Shown here in pieces: positions 7,827 through 16,345 of a stretch of DNA of 64,000 nt; position 1 is the first letter of the stretch, and each line of letters begins with the position of its first letter. The translations under genes were made by a program, and so were the position numbers. The notes under the pieces were generated by a model. That model was not told the origin of the DNA. It searched no databases and saw nothing but the letters and a program-made list of their open reading frames with translations. The stretch comes from an uncultured Flavobacteriales bacterium. GTDB lineage: Bacteria; Bacteroidota; Bacteroidia; Flavobacteriales_G; Salibacteraceae. The stretch is from contig CALSRJ010000001.1 of assembly GCA_943788725.1 (NCBI GenBank), forward strand, positions 680,861 to 744,860, given 5' to 3'.

Positions 7827-10712
7827 ATGAAAAGATTCTTTCCGACGATACTCATCGCGACTTTGACGAGCATGCTTTGGTTCAACGCCACTGCACAGAC
7901 CAACCTGTTGCCTCAGCCGAGTTTTGAGAATTTCATCACTTGTCCGAATAGTCTGAGTGACATCGCTGAAGCTTATTGGGACAAGGCTCCGTTTCACACG
8001 GGGTCTAGCGACTACTTTCACGCTTGCGCAACTACCACCACTTGTGATGTTCCTACGAACATTTTCGGTTCGTCTGCAGCCAACACAGGGTCAGCGTATG
8101 CTGGAGGATATTGCGGCCTTTCTACAGGAAGCACTTACCGTGAGTACATCTTTGATACCCTCTCTCAAACCTTGGTTTCGGGAGTAAAGTACGTGGTAAC
8201 CTTCCATTATCGCCTCGCGAGCAACGCGCGCTTCTCTAGCAATGACATGGGATTCTATCTGAGCTCGACCGTGCCGACTGGAACAGGAACCGGTGCACTT
8301 GGCGTAACCCCTACTTCATGGAATCCGTCGGGTGCACAACTCCAAAACAACACTTCTTGGGCGATGTACACCGACACCATCGTAGCAACAGGAGGCGAGC
8401 AGTACATTACCATTGGAGCGTTTAACACCAATCCAACGACCGTTCTTTACAACACATCCGCCACCATTGGAGGCGCGTATTACTACTTTGATGATGTGAG
8501 CATCTTTTTGCATGAAGGCATTGGCGGAGACACGAACATTTGCCTAGGAGATAGTGGTCAAGTCTACGCCATCGAACTGGACTCGGTTTCATGGAGAGAT
8601 TCACTCGCGCCAACCGTGGTGTTATCTACCCAAGACACCCTGACCGTGGCGCCGACTCAAACTACAACCTACATGGCGGTAGTTCCTGGAGACACCTATT
8701 ACTTCACCATGAATGTGATTGCACCGATTTCCGGCTTCCTTGGCAATGACACCATCATTTGTGAAGGAGAAACGGTAACCAAGGTGGTGAACCTTCCGAA
8801 TCCTTATTCATACGAATGGTCAGATGGAGGAACAGACAGCGCTTTGATCACCCAAGACTCAGGTACGTTTTGGCTAGAGGTTAACTTGCACGATTGTATT
8901 TCAGCGGATACGTTCCACATCGAGTACTACGTCTTCCCCGATTACGATCTCGGACCAGACCTTACGATATGTTGGTATGACAGTACCGTGCTTGATCCGA
9001 ACGTAACAGGTGGTACCGTAAACTCTTACACTTGGAGCACGGGTGAGAACACACCTACCATCACTGTGCAGAACACAGGTATCTATTGGGTTGACCTCAC
9101 AAACGACGATTGCACCATGCGCGATAGCATCGAAATCTCCTACCACCCAACGGTCGTAGTTGACCTCGGTCCAGACCAAGAATTCTGTTACAGCGCTTCT
9201 GAGGCACTGATACCAAATGCCCAAAACGCGACTTCCTTCCTTTGGTCAAACGGTGCAAACACACCGACCACGAATGTCACCACTTCGGGTACGTATTACG
9301 TAACGGCAACCGGAAACGGTTGCAACGCCTATGACTCGGTAGATTACACCTTCTATTACGACCCATTCTTCGACCTTCCTGAGACGTTGATGTACTGTGA
9401 TTATGACACGGCCATTATATCTACCGGATTGGATCCTGCAGGATTAAATTTCGTTTGGAACACCGGTGTCAACACGCCTACCATCTCCATCGCTGGAGGA
9501 AGTCAAGGAAACTATTGGGTGCAGGTGGCTGGTGAGCACTGCACGATGAGGGATACTGTATACGTCGGTATGCACCCCCCGATCAACTTAGAGCTGGGAG
9601 AAGATAAACCAATCTGTGAAGGTGATTCTGTGACCATCACGCCAAACACGAACCCGTTGTTTGATTACAGTTGGAGCACAGGCACAAATGCCAGTGAAAT
9701 CACCATCACCGAAAGTGGCGTGTTCACCTTGACCGTTACAAACGGATTTTGTACCGAAGTGGATAAGATTCGAGTATTCGTTTACAAATACCCGACGGTG
9801 AACCTAGGAGACGACATTACTCTTTGTGCGCCTTCTGAACTCAATTTTAACGTAAATACCCAATGGAATGCCGTAGACTTTAATTGGTACGACGGTACCA
9901 CTACGCCTTTGCACGTCATGTTTGCCGATGAAGACCAGACGATCTGGGTGCGAGCCACAAACTACATCTGCTCAACTACCGATTCACTAAACATTCATTT
10001 GGCTACACCACCGAGCATCACCTTAATCGACGACACCATCCTTTGTGAAAACAGAACGGCTCGCATTAAGGCGGAGGGTAATCCAAGCTGGGACTATACA
10101 TGGTCAAATGGTGATACTTCCCAAGTACTGACTACCTCCATTGGGGGTTCGTATGAAGTTAGCGTTTACGACGGAACGTGCACCAGCGTAGACTCTGTCA
10201 GTATCCACGATCTCTCCAATCCAGATATCGATATTTTGGGACCAGAATACATTTGCTTGGGCGAGGTAGACATACTCGACGCAAGGGTTGAAGGAGCTTA
10301 CCAGTACAAGTGGGGAGATGGTAGTAACGAGCCTAAATTGAGCATTTACGATCCAGGGGAATATACTGTTGAGGTAACCCACAAATGTGGAGTAGCCAGG
10401 GATACAATCTTCGTGAAAGACTGCGAATGCTTCGTACGTTTTCCTTCCGCGTTCCGTCCTACTCCATCTGGTGTCAATAAGACATTTGGAGCTGAGATTG
10501 AATGTGAAATCACCCAATTCAAATTGAGAGTGTTTGACCGATGGGGTGCTACACTCTTCTACACAGAAGATGCGACAGAACGTTGGGATGGTAAAGTGAA
10601 TAACAACCTCGCACCGATCGGCTCTTACGGATGGATTTGTGAATACAAGGGACTCTACGACGGAGAGAAGATTAACAGAAAGCAGCAAGGAAACGTGATG
10701 CTCATCCAATAA
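7827..10712 (+). CDS. Giant secreted protein with tandem Ig-like repeats and T9SS type-B (CHU_C) sorting domain
   Basis: A 961-residue protein with signal peptide MKRFFPTILIATLTSMLWF. Residues ~25-245 form a glycine/threonine-rich beta domain like the N-terminal modules of Bacteroidota adhesins (LLPQPSFENFITCP). Residues ~245-860 contain about eight repeats of ~75 residues, each with the pattern C-x-G/D...Y-x-W-S-x-G...G-x-Y-x-V...C...D, so each holds a likely Cys pair. The last ~90 residues are a gliding-motility-associated C-terminal domain (FRPTPSGVNKTFG, FKLRVFDRWG, WDGKVNNN), the type-B signal for T9SS export and attachment. ATG 7818 is an alternative start nine bases upstream. Probably a surface adhesin. 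Confidence 0.88.
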   Translation: MKRFFPTILIATLTSMLWFNATAQTNLLPQPSFENFITCPNSLSDIAEAYWDKAPFHTGSSDYFHACATTTTCDVPTNIFGSSAANTGSAYAGGYCGLSTGSTYREYIFDTLSQTLVSGVKYVVTFHYRLASNARFSSNDMGFYLSSTVPTGTGTGALGVTPTSWNPSGAQLQNNTSWAMYTDTIVATGGEQYITIGAFNTNPTTVLYNTSATIGGAYYYFDDVSIFLHEGIGGDTNICLGDSGQVYAIELDSVSWRDSLAPTVVLSTQDTLTVAPTQTTTYMAVVPGDTYYFTMNVIAPISGFLGNDTIICEGETVTKVVNLPNPYSYEWSDGGTDSALITQDSGTFWLEVNLHDCISADTFHIEYYVFPDYDLGPDLTICWYDSTVLDPNVTGGTVNSYTWSTGENTPTITVQNTGIYWVDLTNDDCTMRDSIEISYHPTVVVDLGPDQEFCYSASEALIPNAQNATSFLWSNGANTPTTNVTTSGTYYVTATGNGCNAYDSVDYTFYYDPFFDLPETLMYCDYDTAIISTGLDPAGLNFVWNTGVNTPTISIAGGSQGNYWVQVAGEHCTMRDTVYVGMHPPINLELGEDKPICEGDSVTITPNTNPLFDYSWSTGTNASEITITESGVFTLTVTNGFCTEVDKIRVFVYKYPTVNLGDDITLCAPSELNFNVNTQWNAVDFNWYDGTTTPLHVMFADEDQTIWVRATNYICSTTDSLNIHLATPPSITLIDDTILCENRTARIKAEGNPSWDYTWSNGDTSQVLTTSIGGSYEVSVYDGTCTSVDSVSIHDLSNPDIDILGPEYICLGEVDILDARVEGAYQYKWGDGSNEPKLSIYDPGEYTVEVTHKCGVARDTIFVKDCECFVRFPSAFRPTPSGVNKTFGAEIECEITQFKLRVFDRWGATLFYTEDATERWDGKVNNNLAPIGSYGWICEYKGLYDGEKINRKQQGNVMLIQ

Positions 10713-10727
10713 CCTGCCGTCGATTCC

Positions 10728-11066
10728 ATGAAAATCTATCACAATCCGCGCTGCAGAAAAAGCAGGGAGACCTTGGCAATGATTGAAGCTTCTGGAATCA
10801 GACCCGAGGTGGTAGAATACCTTAAAGACGTACCCAGCGCAGAGGAGCTTAAGGGAATCATCTTAAAACTGGGAATATCAGCTGAAGCGCTCATCCGCAA
10901 AGGTGAATCCGAATACAAAGAGCTCTACAAAGGGAAATCACTGTCTGAGGAACAATGGGTTCAGGCGATGATCAATCATCCGAAACTCATAGAGCGACCG
11001 ATAGTGATCAAAGGCGACCGTGCGGTTTTGGGACGTCCTCCAGAGAATGTTGAACGCCTGCTCTAA
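10728..11066 (+). CDS. ArsC/Spx-family arsenate reductase-like protein
   Basis: A 112-residue single-domain protein of the ArsC thioredoxin-like family. The N-terminal NPRCRKSRET carries the nucleophilic Cys at residue 9. Downstream arginines match the oxyanion-binding set: LIRKGE (residue ~58), ERPIVI (residue ~91) and LGRPPENV (residue ~104). These are the three Arg positions of glutaredoxin-dependent ArsC, so the enzyme may be active, but many such genes are not linked to arsenic resistance and no ars genes are nearby. It starts 15 bases after the adhesin gene. Its TAA overlaps the TAG of the opposing hydrolase in the tetramer CTAA. Confidence 0.88.
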   Translation: MKIYHNPRCRKSRETLAMIEASGIRPEVVEYLKDVPSAEELKGIILKLGISAEALIRKGESEYKELYKGKSLSEEQWVQAMINHPKLIERPIVIKGDRAVLGRPPENVERLL

Positions 11067-11920
11067 CCTTCAGTTAAGCCCTTCAGCCAAAAGACGAAAT
11101 CATCGAGTACGCGTTCGTCTTTCAGAATCCTTCTATGCCCGATGCCTTCATATGTATGGGATTCCATGTTCGGATGAATAGATTTGAGTACCTCTAAGTG
11201 TCGCACAGGCACATCCCGATCGTTTAGTCCGTGCACACCAAAAACAGGACACTTCACAGATTTAAAGGTTTCCTCCATGGTGACACTCTCGAATGAGCGT
11301 CCGAATTCCTCAACCGTCCGATCTCGTATCGCTTGGATCGTGCGATCGGTTCCATTGATCCTGCGCATATACTCATCTAAGATGTCTTGTGATAGCACAG
11401 GCGCACCAAAGGTGGCAAAAGCAGCCACCTCCTCCCCTTCAGAGATAGCATATGAAATAGAAGCCGCGCCCAAGGAATGACCAACTGCGGCCAAAGGACG
11501 GTCCAATTCGCTCCAGACCGCTCGGAAGACTTCGGCAAATTCAAATAGATTGGTCTTTTTGCTCTTGTTCATACCATGTCCAGGGGCGTCGATCAACACA
11601 CACCGAAATCCTTCCTCCATCAAGCGGTTAGCAAGGACTCTGAACTGCATTGACTGCCCAGACCAGCCGTGTAAACACAAGACTTCTGGTCCTTCACCTT
11701 TTCCATATACGACCACGTCATGGTCGCCAATTCTCCGTCTTTTTTGCTCAAATGACAAGGCTGCTTCCCGGTCTGCAGGCCGCATAGGAAATGAAATGGG
11801 CGTGAGGAATAACCTGACAGCAATGCCTTTCGCTAATCCAGGTGCAAAGGACTCCAATAAAGGAAAGAGGGTTCGTAAAATGCGAAACGGCCAAGGGTAT
11901 TCAAGTGCTTGTCTAGCCAT
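11063..11920 (-). CDS. Alpha/beta hydrolase
   Basis: A 285-residue serine hydrolase of the alpha/beta fold. LCLHGWSGQS near residue 83 gives the oxyanion region, GHSLGA near residue 148 the nucleophile elbow, VHGLNDRDVP the catalytic Asp and YEGIGHRRIL the catalytic His, in the expected order. There is no signal peptide; a hydrophobic N-terminus (PWPFRILRTLFPLLESFAPG) may peripherally bind membrane. Substrate unknown; small esters are likely. Its stop codon overlaps that of the ArsC-like gene. It is divergent from the EamA transporter. Confidence 0.88.
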   Translation of the reverse strand: MARQALEYPWPFRILRTLFPLLESFAPGLAKGIAVRLFLTPISFPMRPADREAALSFEQKRRRIGDHDVVVYGKGEGPEVLCLHGWSGQSMQFRVLANRLMEEGFRCVLIDAPGHGMNKSKKTNLFEFAEVFRAVWSELDRPLAAVGHSLGAASISYAISEGEEVAAFATFGAPVLSQDILDEYMRRINGTDRTIQAIRDRTVEEFGRSFESVTMEETFKSVKCPVFGVHGLNDRDVPVRHLEVLKSIHPNMESHTYEGIGHRRILKDERVLDDFVFWLKGLTEG

Positions 11921-11998
11921 GATGCTGCAAGGTTACGACGATAAGACCACTAAAGGCCTGAAGTGTTTGACAGATTACTTATTCAAAAGATAAACAGA

Positions 11999-12006
11999 TA
12001 GCTTCG
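11999..12006 (+). promoter_or_regulatory. -7-like box TAGCTTCG four bases before a TTG start
   Basis: TAGCTTCG ends at 12006 and the TTG start of the EamA gene begins at 12011, the same four-base spacing seen for TAnnTTTG boxes at several other genes here. It supports both the TTG start and a leaderless transcript. Confidence 0.4.
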
Positions 12007-12010
12007 CAGC

Positions 12011-12880
12011 TTGCAGTACAAGGGGATCGCATACATACTTCTCTCATCGCTTGCCTATGCCGTGGTGAACTTTTGCGTGAAATACCTTGAAGACATTCCA
12101 ACGCATGAAATAGTTTTCTTCCGGTCCATCATATCCCTTTCGATCTGCATCGTATGGATACGTCAACTCAAACTTCCCTTTTGGGGAAATAACAAGAAGT
12201 GGTTAGTGATAAGGGGATTCGCAGGAATGTCTGCCCTCTTCCTCTTTTTCGTCACCATCAAGCACATGCCGCTGGCTAGTGCTACAACGATTCAGTACAT
12301 CTCTCCCATCTTCACAGTCCTCTTGGCGACGCAGCTGATGGGAGAACGCGTGAAGAAACTACAATGGCTGCTCTTTGGGCTCGCATTCGTAGGTGTTCTA
12401 ATGATCAAAGGCTTCGATGACCGTATTTCTTACCTCTACCTAGGAATCGGTGTCGTTTCCGCCTTGATTTCTGGGGTGGCGTACAATGCAATCATGAAAT
12501 GCAGGATGACCGATCATCCGTTGACGGTAGTACTCTACTTCCCTCTCATCGCCACTCCAATCATGGGAGTAGCTTGCATTACGGTAGAATGGGTGACGCC
12601 ACAGGGAATTGAATGGGTCTTGTTGCTTATCATGGGCGTCTTTACCCAGATTGCCCAGTTGTACATGACCAAAGCCTTACACGCCGACCACAGTAGTCGA
12701 ATCATGCCTTTCAAATACTTCGGAGTGCTCTATGCCATAGGCATAGGCTTCCTGTTCTTTGGCGAACATTTGCCATGGTTGAGCATCATCGGAATTGGTT
12801 TGGTGTTGTTGGGTGTAATCCTGAACGCCTTTGTGAAGAACCTCAATAAAAAGCTTCCCCCTACCCAAGGAGTGCTCTGA
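12011..12880 (+). CDS. EamA-family (DMT superfamily) transporter
   Basis: A 289-residue inner-membrane protein with ten hydrophobic segments arranged as two EamA repeats (about residues 5-135 and 145-280). The first repeat has FFRSIISL and MPLASATTIQYISPIFTVLLA; the second ends FFGEHLPWLSIIGIGLVLLGVI. Members export metabolites such as amino acids or nucleobases; the substrate is unknown. The start is TTG at 12011: a stop lies just upstream in frame, no ATG occurs before the middle of helix 2, and a -7-like box sits four bases before it. Its TGA directly abuts the TAA of the opposing lectin-like gene. Confidence 0.88.
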   Translation: MQYKGIAYILLSSLAYAVVNFCVKYLEDIPTHEIVFFRSIISLSICIVWIRQLKLPFWGNNKKWLVIRGFAGMSALFLFFVTIKHMPLASATTIQYISPIFTVLLATQLMGERVKKLQWLLFGLAFVGVLMIKGFDDRISYLYLGIGVVSALISGVAYNAIMKCRMTDHPLTVVLYFPLIATPIMGVACITVEWVTPQGIEWVLLLIMGVFTQIAQLYMTKALHADHSSRIMPFKYFGVLYAIGIGFLFFGEHLPWLSIIGIGLVLLGVILNAFVKNLNKKLPPTQGVL

Positions 12881-15859
12881 TTACCGGAGCGGTATTGGCT
12901 TACCAGAAGTACTGATGATCACTTTATCCTCAAGCGTCCGCAGTTCACCTAAATGATCACGGTACCTTAGGTTAAAGGGATACACTCCTTGAGGTGCCAA
13001 AGAACCATCTGGCATGCGGCCATTCCATGATTTGGAAACCGATTTAGACTCAAATAAAATGCGTCCCCATCGATCGTAGATACTCAGTAGATAATCTACT
13101 TCGGAAATTACTTCTCCTAAGATTACGAATTCATCGTTCAAACCATCTCCGTTCGGAGTAAATGCAGAGGGATAGTAAAGCAGGGTTTCATAATGGTAGA
13201 CCATTTGCTTTTCAAGCGTATCTGTGCAACCGTCGTTTGAGACGACCACCTGACGCACGATCATTGGCATCTTCCATTCAGCAAAATGATATTCAAGAAT
13301 GTCTTGATCATAGATGGTGTCCTCCCCGATGAACCAGGTCATTTGCTTCGCACCAATCGACGCATTGTAGATATTCAGAATCTCATCGGTATTGCTGGGC
13401 TGAGCAGGGTCGGTTGTGAAGGCGGCCAATGGTTGCGCAAGGATTTTGACGGCGCAGACTTCCTTGGATCGCGCGTAGCATCCGAATTCAGTAACAGACG
13501 CAATGTCGATATCATAGCATCCGGGTAGCTTATACGTATGGTAGAATGAATCTACATTGAGATCCGCTACCACCGTGCTATCACCGAGGTACCATGTGTA
13601 GTCATTGTCCTTATCAAAGTCTGTAATCCTAATCAAGACGTCACTTTGAGCGCAAGCCTCTTTTGGCGCTACCTCGATGGTCGCTGGATCTGGAACTCCT
13701 ACATGAACTGTTACCGCGGTAGAGCCAGGTTTAGAAAGGCATAAATCCGTGATTTCAACGCTGAACGTGCGTGTAGAGTTTGGCCGAATGAATTGAATAG
13801 GATCCGTCTCGCCGTTGTGCAGCCATTTGAATCGGTATTCATCTGGACCCCTGAACCCACCCCGACCAGATGCGATCAAGTGGGTGACTTCTCCAGCACA
13901 AAGCGAATCGTCCTCCACTCGAATGGTAGCATCAATTGCGGAATACCCCCCTACTTGCACAAACACACTATCTACGTAGCTCGGTGATCCACAGAAGTCA
14001 CTTACGGTCACCGCGTACCATGCAGGCTCGTCTGGGCTCACATCGATTTCATCACCAAACAATCCAGCGCTCCAGCTATAGGTGTAGATCGAGTCTCCTC
14101 CGAATCCTTCAACAAACAGCTGCGTGGTATCATATGGACAAATCGTATCCACCGGATCGATCACGGATGATAAGGGCGGCCTTACCTTAATCAGGACATC
14201 GGAAGTATCTCCAGGACAGCCATTGGCATCAGTAGAGGCGACAAAATACCGCGTGGTGACCGATGGAGACACATTGACTGTCTGATCAGTAGAGATCACA
14301 ACGCCTGTAAGTGAGCCCTCTCTCCAAACATAACTGAAGGCTGGCGTACCACCGGTACTTGCAGCAATGATCGAGGCCACATTTGAAATACAAATCATGG
14401 TATCGCCATATGCGGTAGTCATGATCGTATCAGGGATATCGATAACGACGTAAGACTCTGATGAACAGCCGTGTGCATCAGTCACAGTAACCCAATTCGT
14501 ATCTGCGCACAGTTGATTGGCTATTGGCGAAACCTCTCCGCTTGTCCAAACATAATAGTAAGGGAAAGTTCCACCACTAGCCGTTGCCTCAGCACTAGCA
14601 TCACAGGTGGACCCATCTGAACACGAAGTCTTAGATGGGTTGATGATACTTGAAGTGAGTAAGGTAGGCTCACCGACAGTAAAGTCTTCAATCAACGTGC
14701 ACAAATAAGTAGATGAAGTCGTGTCCACATCCTGCACGGTCACCGTATAGGTTCCCGCACAAAGTCCTATAATATCCTGAGTAGTGTCGTTGGTACTCCA
14801 GTTGTATGTGTAGGTGCTCGTGCCATTTGCCAGCGTCAGATCAATGGAGCCGTTGCATGAATCCTTGCACAAAGCATCCTCTACTGACGCAAAGACGTTG
14901 AAGGTGGGCTGAATCACTGTAACCGTCACTGTATCTTCCAAGGTATCACAGAGATAGGCCTCCTCCACATAATACGTTGTCGTGTTTGAAGGAGAGGCAT
15001 ACGGGTCTGCGATCGAGGTGGAACTAAGACCGGTAGATGGGGTCCAACTGTAGCTGATCGCCGTTTCACCAGCGTCCAATTGAACGGAATCTCCATTGCA
15101 AATTGTGACATCCTCCAAGTCGTTCACCAAACTGTCGATGACCTCTGTTAAGCAAAAACGCTGCACGTTGTTTGCTCCTCCCGTGGTACCCAAGAAACCC
15201 CAGTGAACGGTTGAGTCACCGCCGAATATACTGTCGATCATATCTCCCGAATATTGCAGGCGATAATCGCAATCCAGGTATACTTCGAGTTCCTCAGCCG
15301 ATGGTTCCCAGCGAATGTTGAGGGTATGATAGTTTCCATCCTCAACATTTGCGGTGGTTGCAGAAGCCTGAATAGGGCCAGCAAGGGAATTGGCTGAGGT
15401 GTGATTGACGGTCCCATTCTTTAGGATTCCGATGTGGTCAGCTGCCATGTCACTGTAATTTCCGTTGTACCACGTATCCACTTCCACCCCAAGGGAATTC
15501 GATGAAAACCCAGATCCGTTGAATCCCAACCCTCCTCCACCGGTACCGATGTAAGGAGAACTCAGAGAACCTCGAAGGACAAAAACAATCCCGTCCGCAC
15601 CTCCATTGTTGGTGCCGAGGTATACTCGAAATTTGTAGTCGAAAGGTTCATTCAGGTTGATCGCCTGGTTCTTGTACACATAGCCCGCCTGACTATTGGT
15701 AGCGGAAGTAAGTTGATAGCACCCCCCTGAGAGCGCCGAAGCGGATCCCCCCACCGTGTATTGGGCAGGAAGGGCCATTGGCAGCGCCAGGAGGGCGACA
15801 ACCAAAGCGCAAGCTTTCAATGCGCGTTGCATAGAGATAAGTAGGGGCGACAAATGCAT
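12881..15859 (-). CDS. Secreted L-type-lectin-like adhesin with T9SS type-B sorting domain
   Basis: A 992-residue secreted protein. The signal peptide ends LALPMALPAQ. Residues ~35-245 look like a bacterial L-type lectin domain: NLNEPFDYKFRVYLG, NGGADGIVFVLRG, SNSLGVEVDTWYN and YHTLNIRWEPSAEELEVYLD are the classical carbohydrate-binding sandwich motifs. There follow several PKD/Ig-like repeats (for example LCKDSCNGSIDLTLANG, a SprB-type repeat). The C-terminus is a CHU_C type-B T9SS domain (FTPNGDGLNDEFVI, YDRWGRILFES, WNGRMPDGSLAPQGVY). ATG 15859 is chosen; ATG 15832 also gives a proper signal peptide, and a TTG at 15889 is unlikely. Probably binds surface or algal glycans (inference). Confidence 0.87.
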   Translation of the reverse strand: MHLSPLLISMQRALKACALVVALLALPMALPAQYTVGGSASALSGGCYQLTSATNSQAGYVYKNQAINLNEPFDYKFRVYLGTNNGGADGIVFVLRGSLSSPYIGTGGGGLGFNGSGFSSNSLGVEVDTWYNGNYSDMAADHIGILKNGTVNHTSANSLAGPIQASATTANVEDGNYHTLNIRWEPSAEELEVYLDCDYRLQYSGDMIDSIFGGDSTVHWGFLGTTGGANNVQRFCLTEVIDSLVNDLEDVTICNGDSVQLDAGETAISYSWTPSTGLSSTSIADPYASPSNTTTYYVEEAYLCDTLEDTVTVTVIQPTFNVFASVEDALCKDSCNGSIDLTLANGTSTYTYNWSTNDTTQDIIGLCAGTYTVTVQDVDTTSSTYLCTLIEDFTVGEPTLLTSSIINPSKTSCSDGSTCDASAEATASGGTFPYYYVWTSGEVSPIANQLCADTNWVTVTDAHGCSSESYVVIDIPDTIMTTAYGDTMICISNVASIIAASTGGTPAFSYVWREGSLTGVVISTDQTVNVSPSVTTRYFVASTDANGCPGDTSDVLIKVRPPLSSVIDPVDTICPYDTTQLFVEGFGGDSIYTYSWSAGLFGDEIDVSPDEPAWYAVTVSDFCGSPSYVDSVFVQVGGYSAIDATIRVEDDSLCAGEVTHLIASGRGGFRGPDEYRFKWLHNGETDPIQFIRPNSTRTFSVEITDLCLSKPGSTAVTVHVGVPDPATIEVAPKEACAQSDVLIRITDFDKDNDYTWYLGDSTVVADLNVDSFYHTYKLPGCYDIDIASVTEFGCYARSKEVCAVKILAQPLAAFTTDPAQPSNTDEILNIYNASIGAKQMTWFIGEDTIYDQDILEYHFAEWKMPMIVRQVVVSNDGCTDTLEKQMVYHYETLLYYPSAFTPNGDGLNDEFVILGEVISEVDYLLSIYDRWGRILFESKSVSKSWNGRMPDGSLAPQGVYPFNLRYRDHLGELRTLEDKVIISTSGKPIPLR

Positions 15860-15939
15860 AGAAATTCTAGGTTCAAATGTACTTAACAAACGCCTTCCGA
15901 TTATACACGTTGCCTTCTTAAAGACTGGACCTCGAATAT

Positions 15940-15947
15940 TAATTTTG
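15940..15947 (+). promoter_or_regulatory. -7 box TAATTTTG, leaderless spacing
   Basis: TAATTTTG is followed by TGCC and then the ATG of the S4 gene. The same TTTG-TGCC-ATG arrangement occurs before the small lipoprotein gene at 61034. With the TAnnTTTG box centred at -7, transcription would start at or next to the A of ATG. Confidence 0.5.
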
Positions 15948-15951
15948 TGCC

Positions 15952-16320
15952 ATGCGCGTAGATAAATACTTGTGGTGTGTTCGATTATTTAAGACACGCT
16001 CTGTAGCTACTAAAACGTGTTCTGCTGAAAAAGTGCGCCTGAACGATGAGATCATTAAGCCCAGCAAGGAGTTAAAAGTGGGTGATACCGTAGCTTTAAA
16101 GGAGCCACCGATTTGGAGAACATTTCAAGTGATCGACATTCCGAAAAGTCGCGTCGGCGCCAAATTAGTCCCTGCATTGATGAAAGAGACCACGTCAAAA
16201 GAAGACCTGCGCGCACTTGAATTGGTGCAACGCATGAATTCCGAAAGTCGTTCGTTTGGAATCTTTGGGCGACCAACCAAGCGTCACAGAAGGGACCTCG
16301 ATAGGTTCAAAGGGGGTTAA
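15952..16320 (+). CDS. S4-domain RNA-binding protein (Hsp15-like)
   Basis: A 122-residue protein with an N-terminal S4 domain (MRVDKYLWCVRLFKTRSVAT, then VRLNDEIIKPSKELKVGDTV). The basic tail (GRPTKRHRRDLDRFKGG) matches the heat-shock protein 15/HslR family, which binds stalled 50S subunits carrying nascent tRNA. A -7 box sits four bases before the ATG, so the mRNA may be leaderless. The following glycosyltransferase gene begins 26 bases downstream and is probably co-transcribed. Confidence 0.9.
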   Translation: MRVDKYLWCVRLFKTRSVATKTCSAEKVRLNDEIIKPSKELKVGDTVALKEPPIWRTFQVIDIPKSRVGAKLVPALMKETTSKEDLRALELVQRMNSESRSFGIFGRPTKRHRRDLDRFKGG

Positions 16321-16345
16321 GCTTACATTCGTCCGAGATCCGAAT

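Noticed and set aside
10104-10742. 212-codon minus-strand frame under the adhesin
   Set aside because: Antisense to Ig-like repeats with regular codon phase on the plus strand; no recognisable protein features.
10728-11066. Arsenic resistance locus
   Set aside because: Only an ArsC-like protein is present; no arsB, arsR or acr3 near. Spx-like or general redox function is equally possible.
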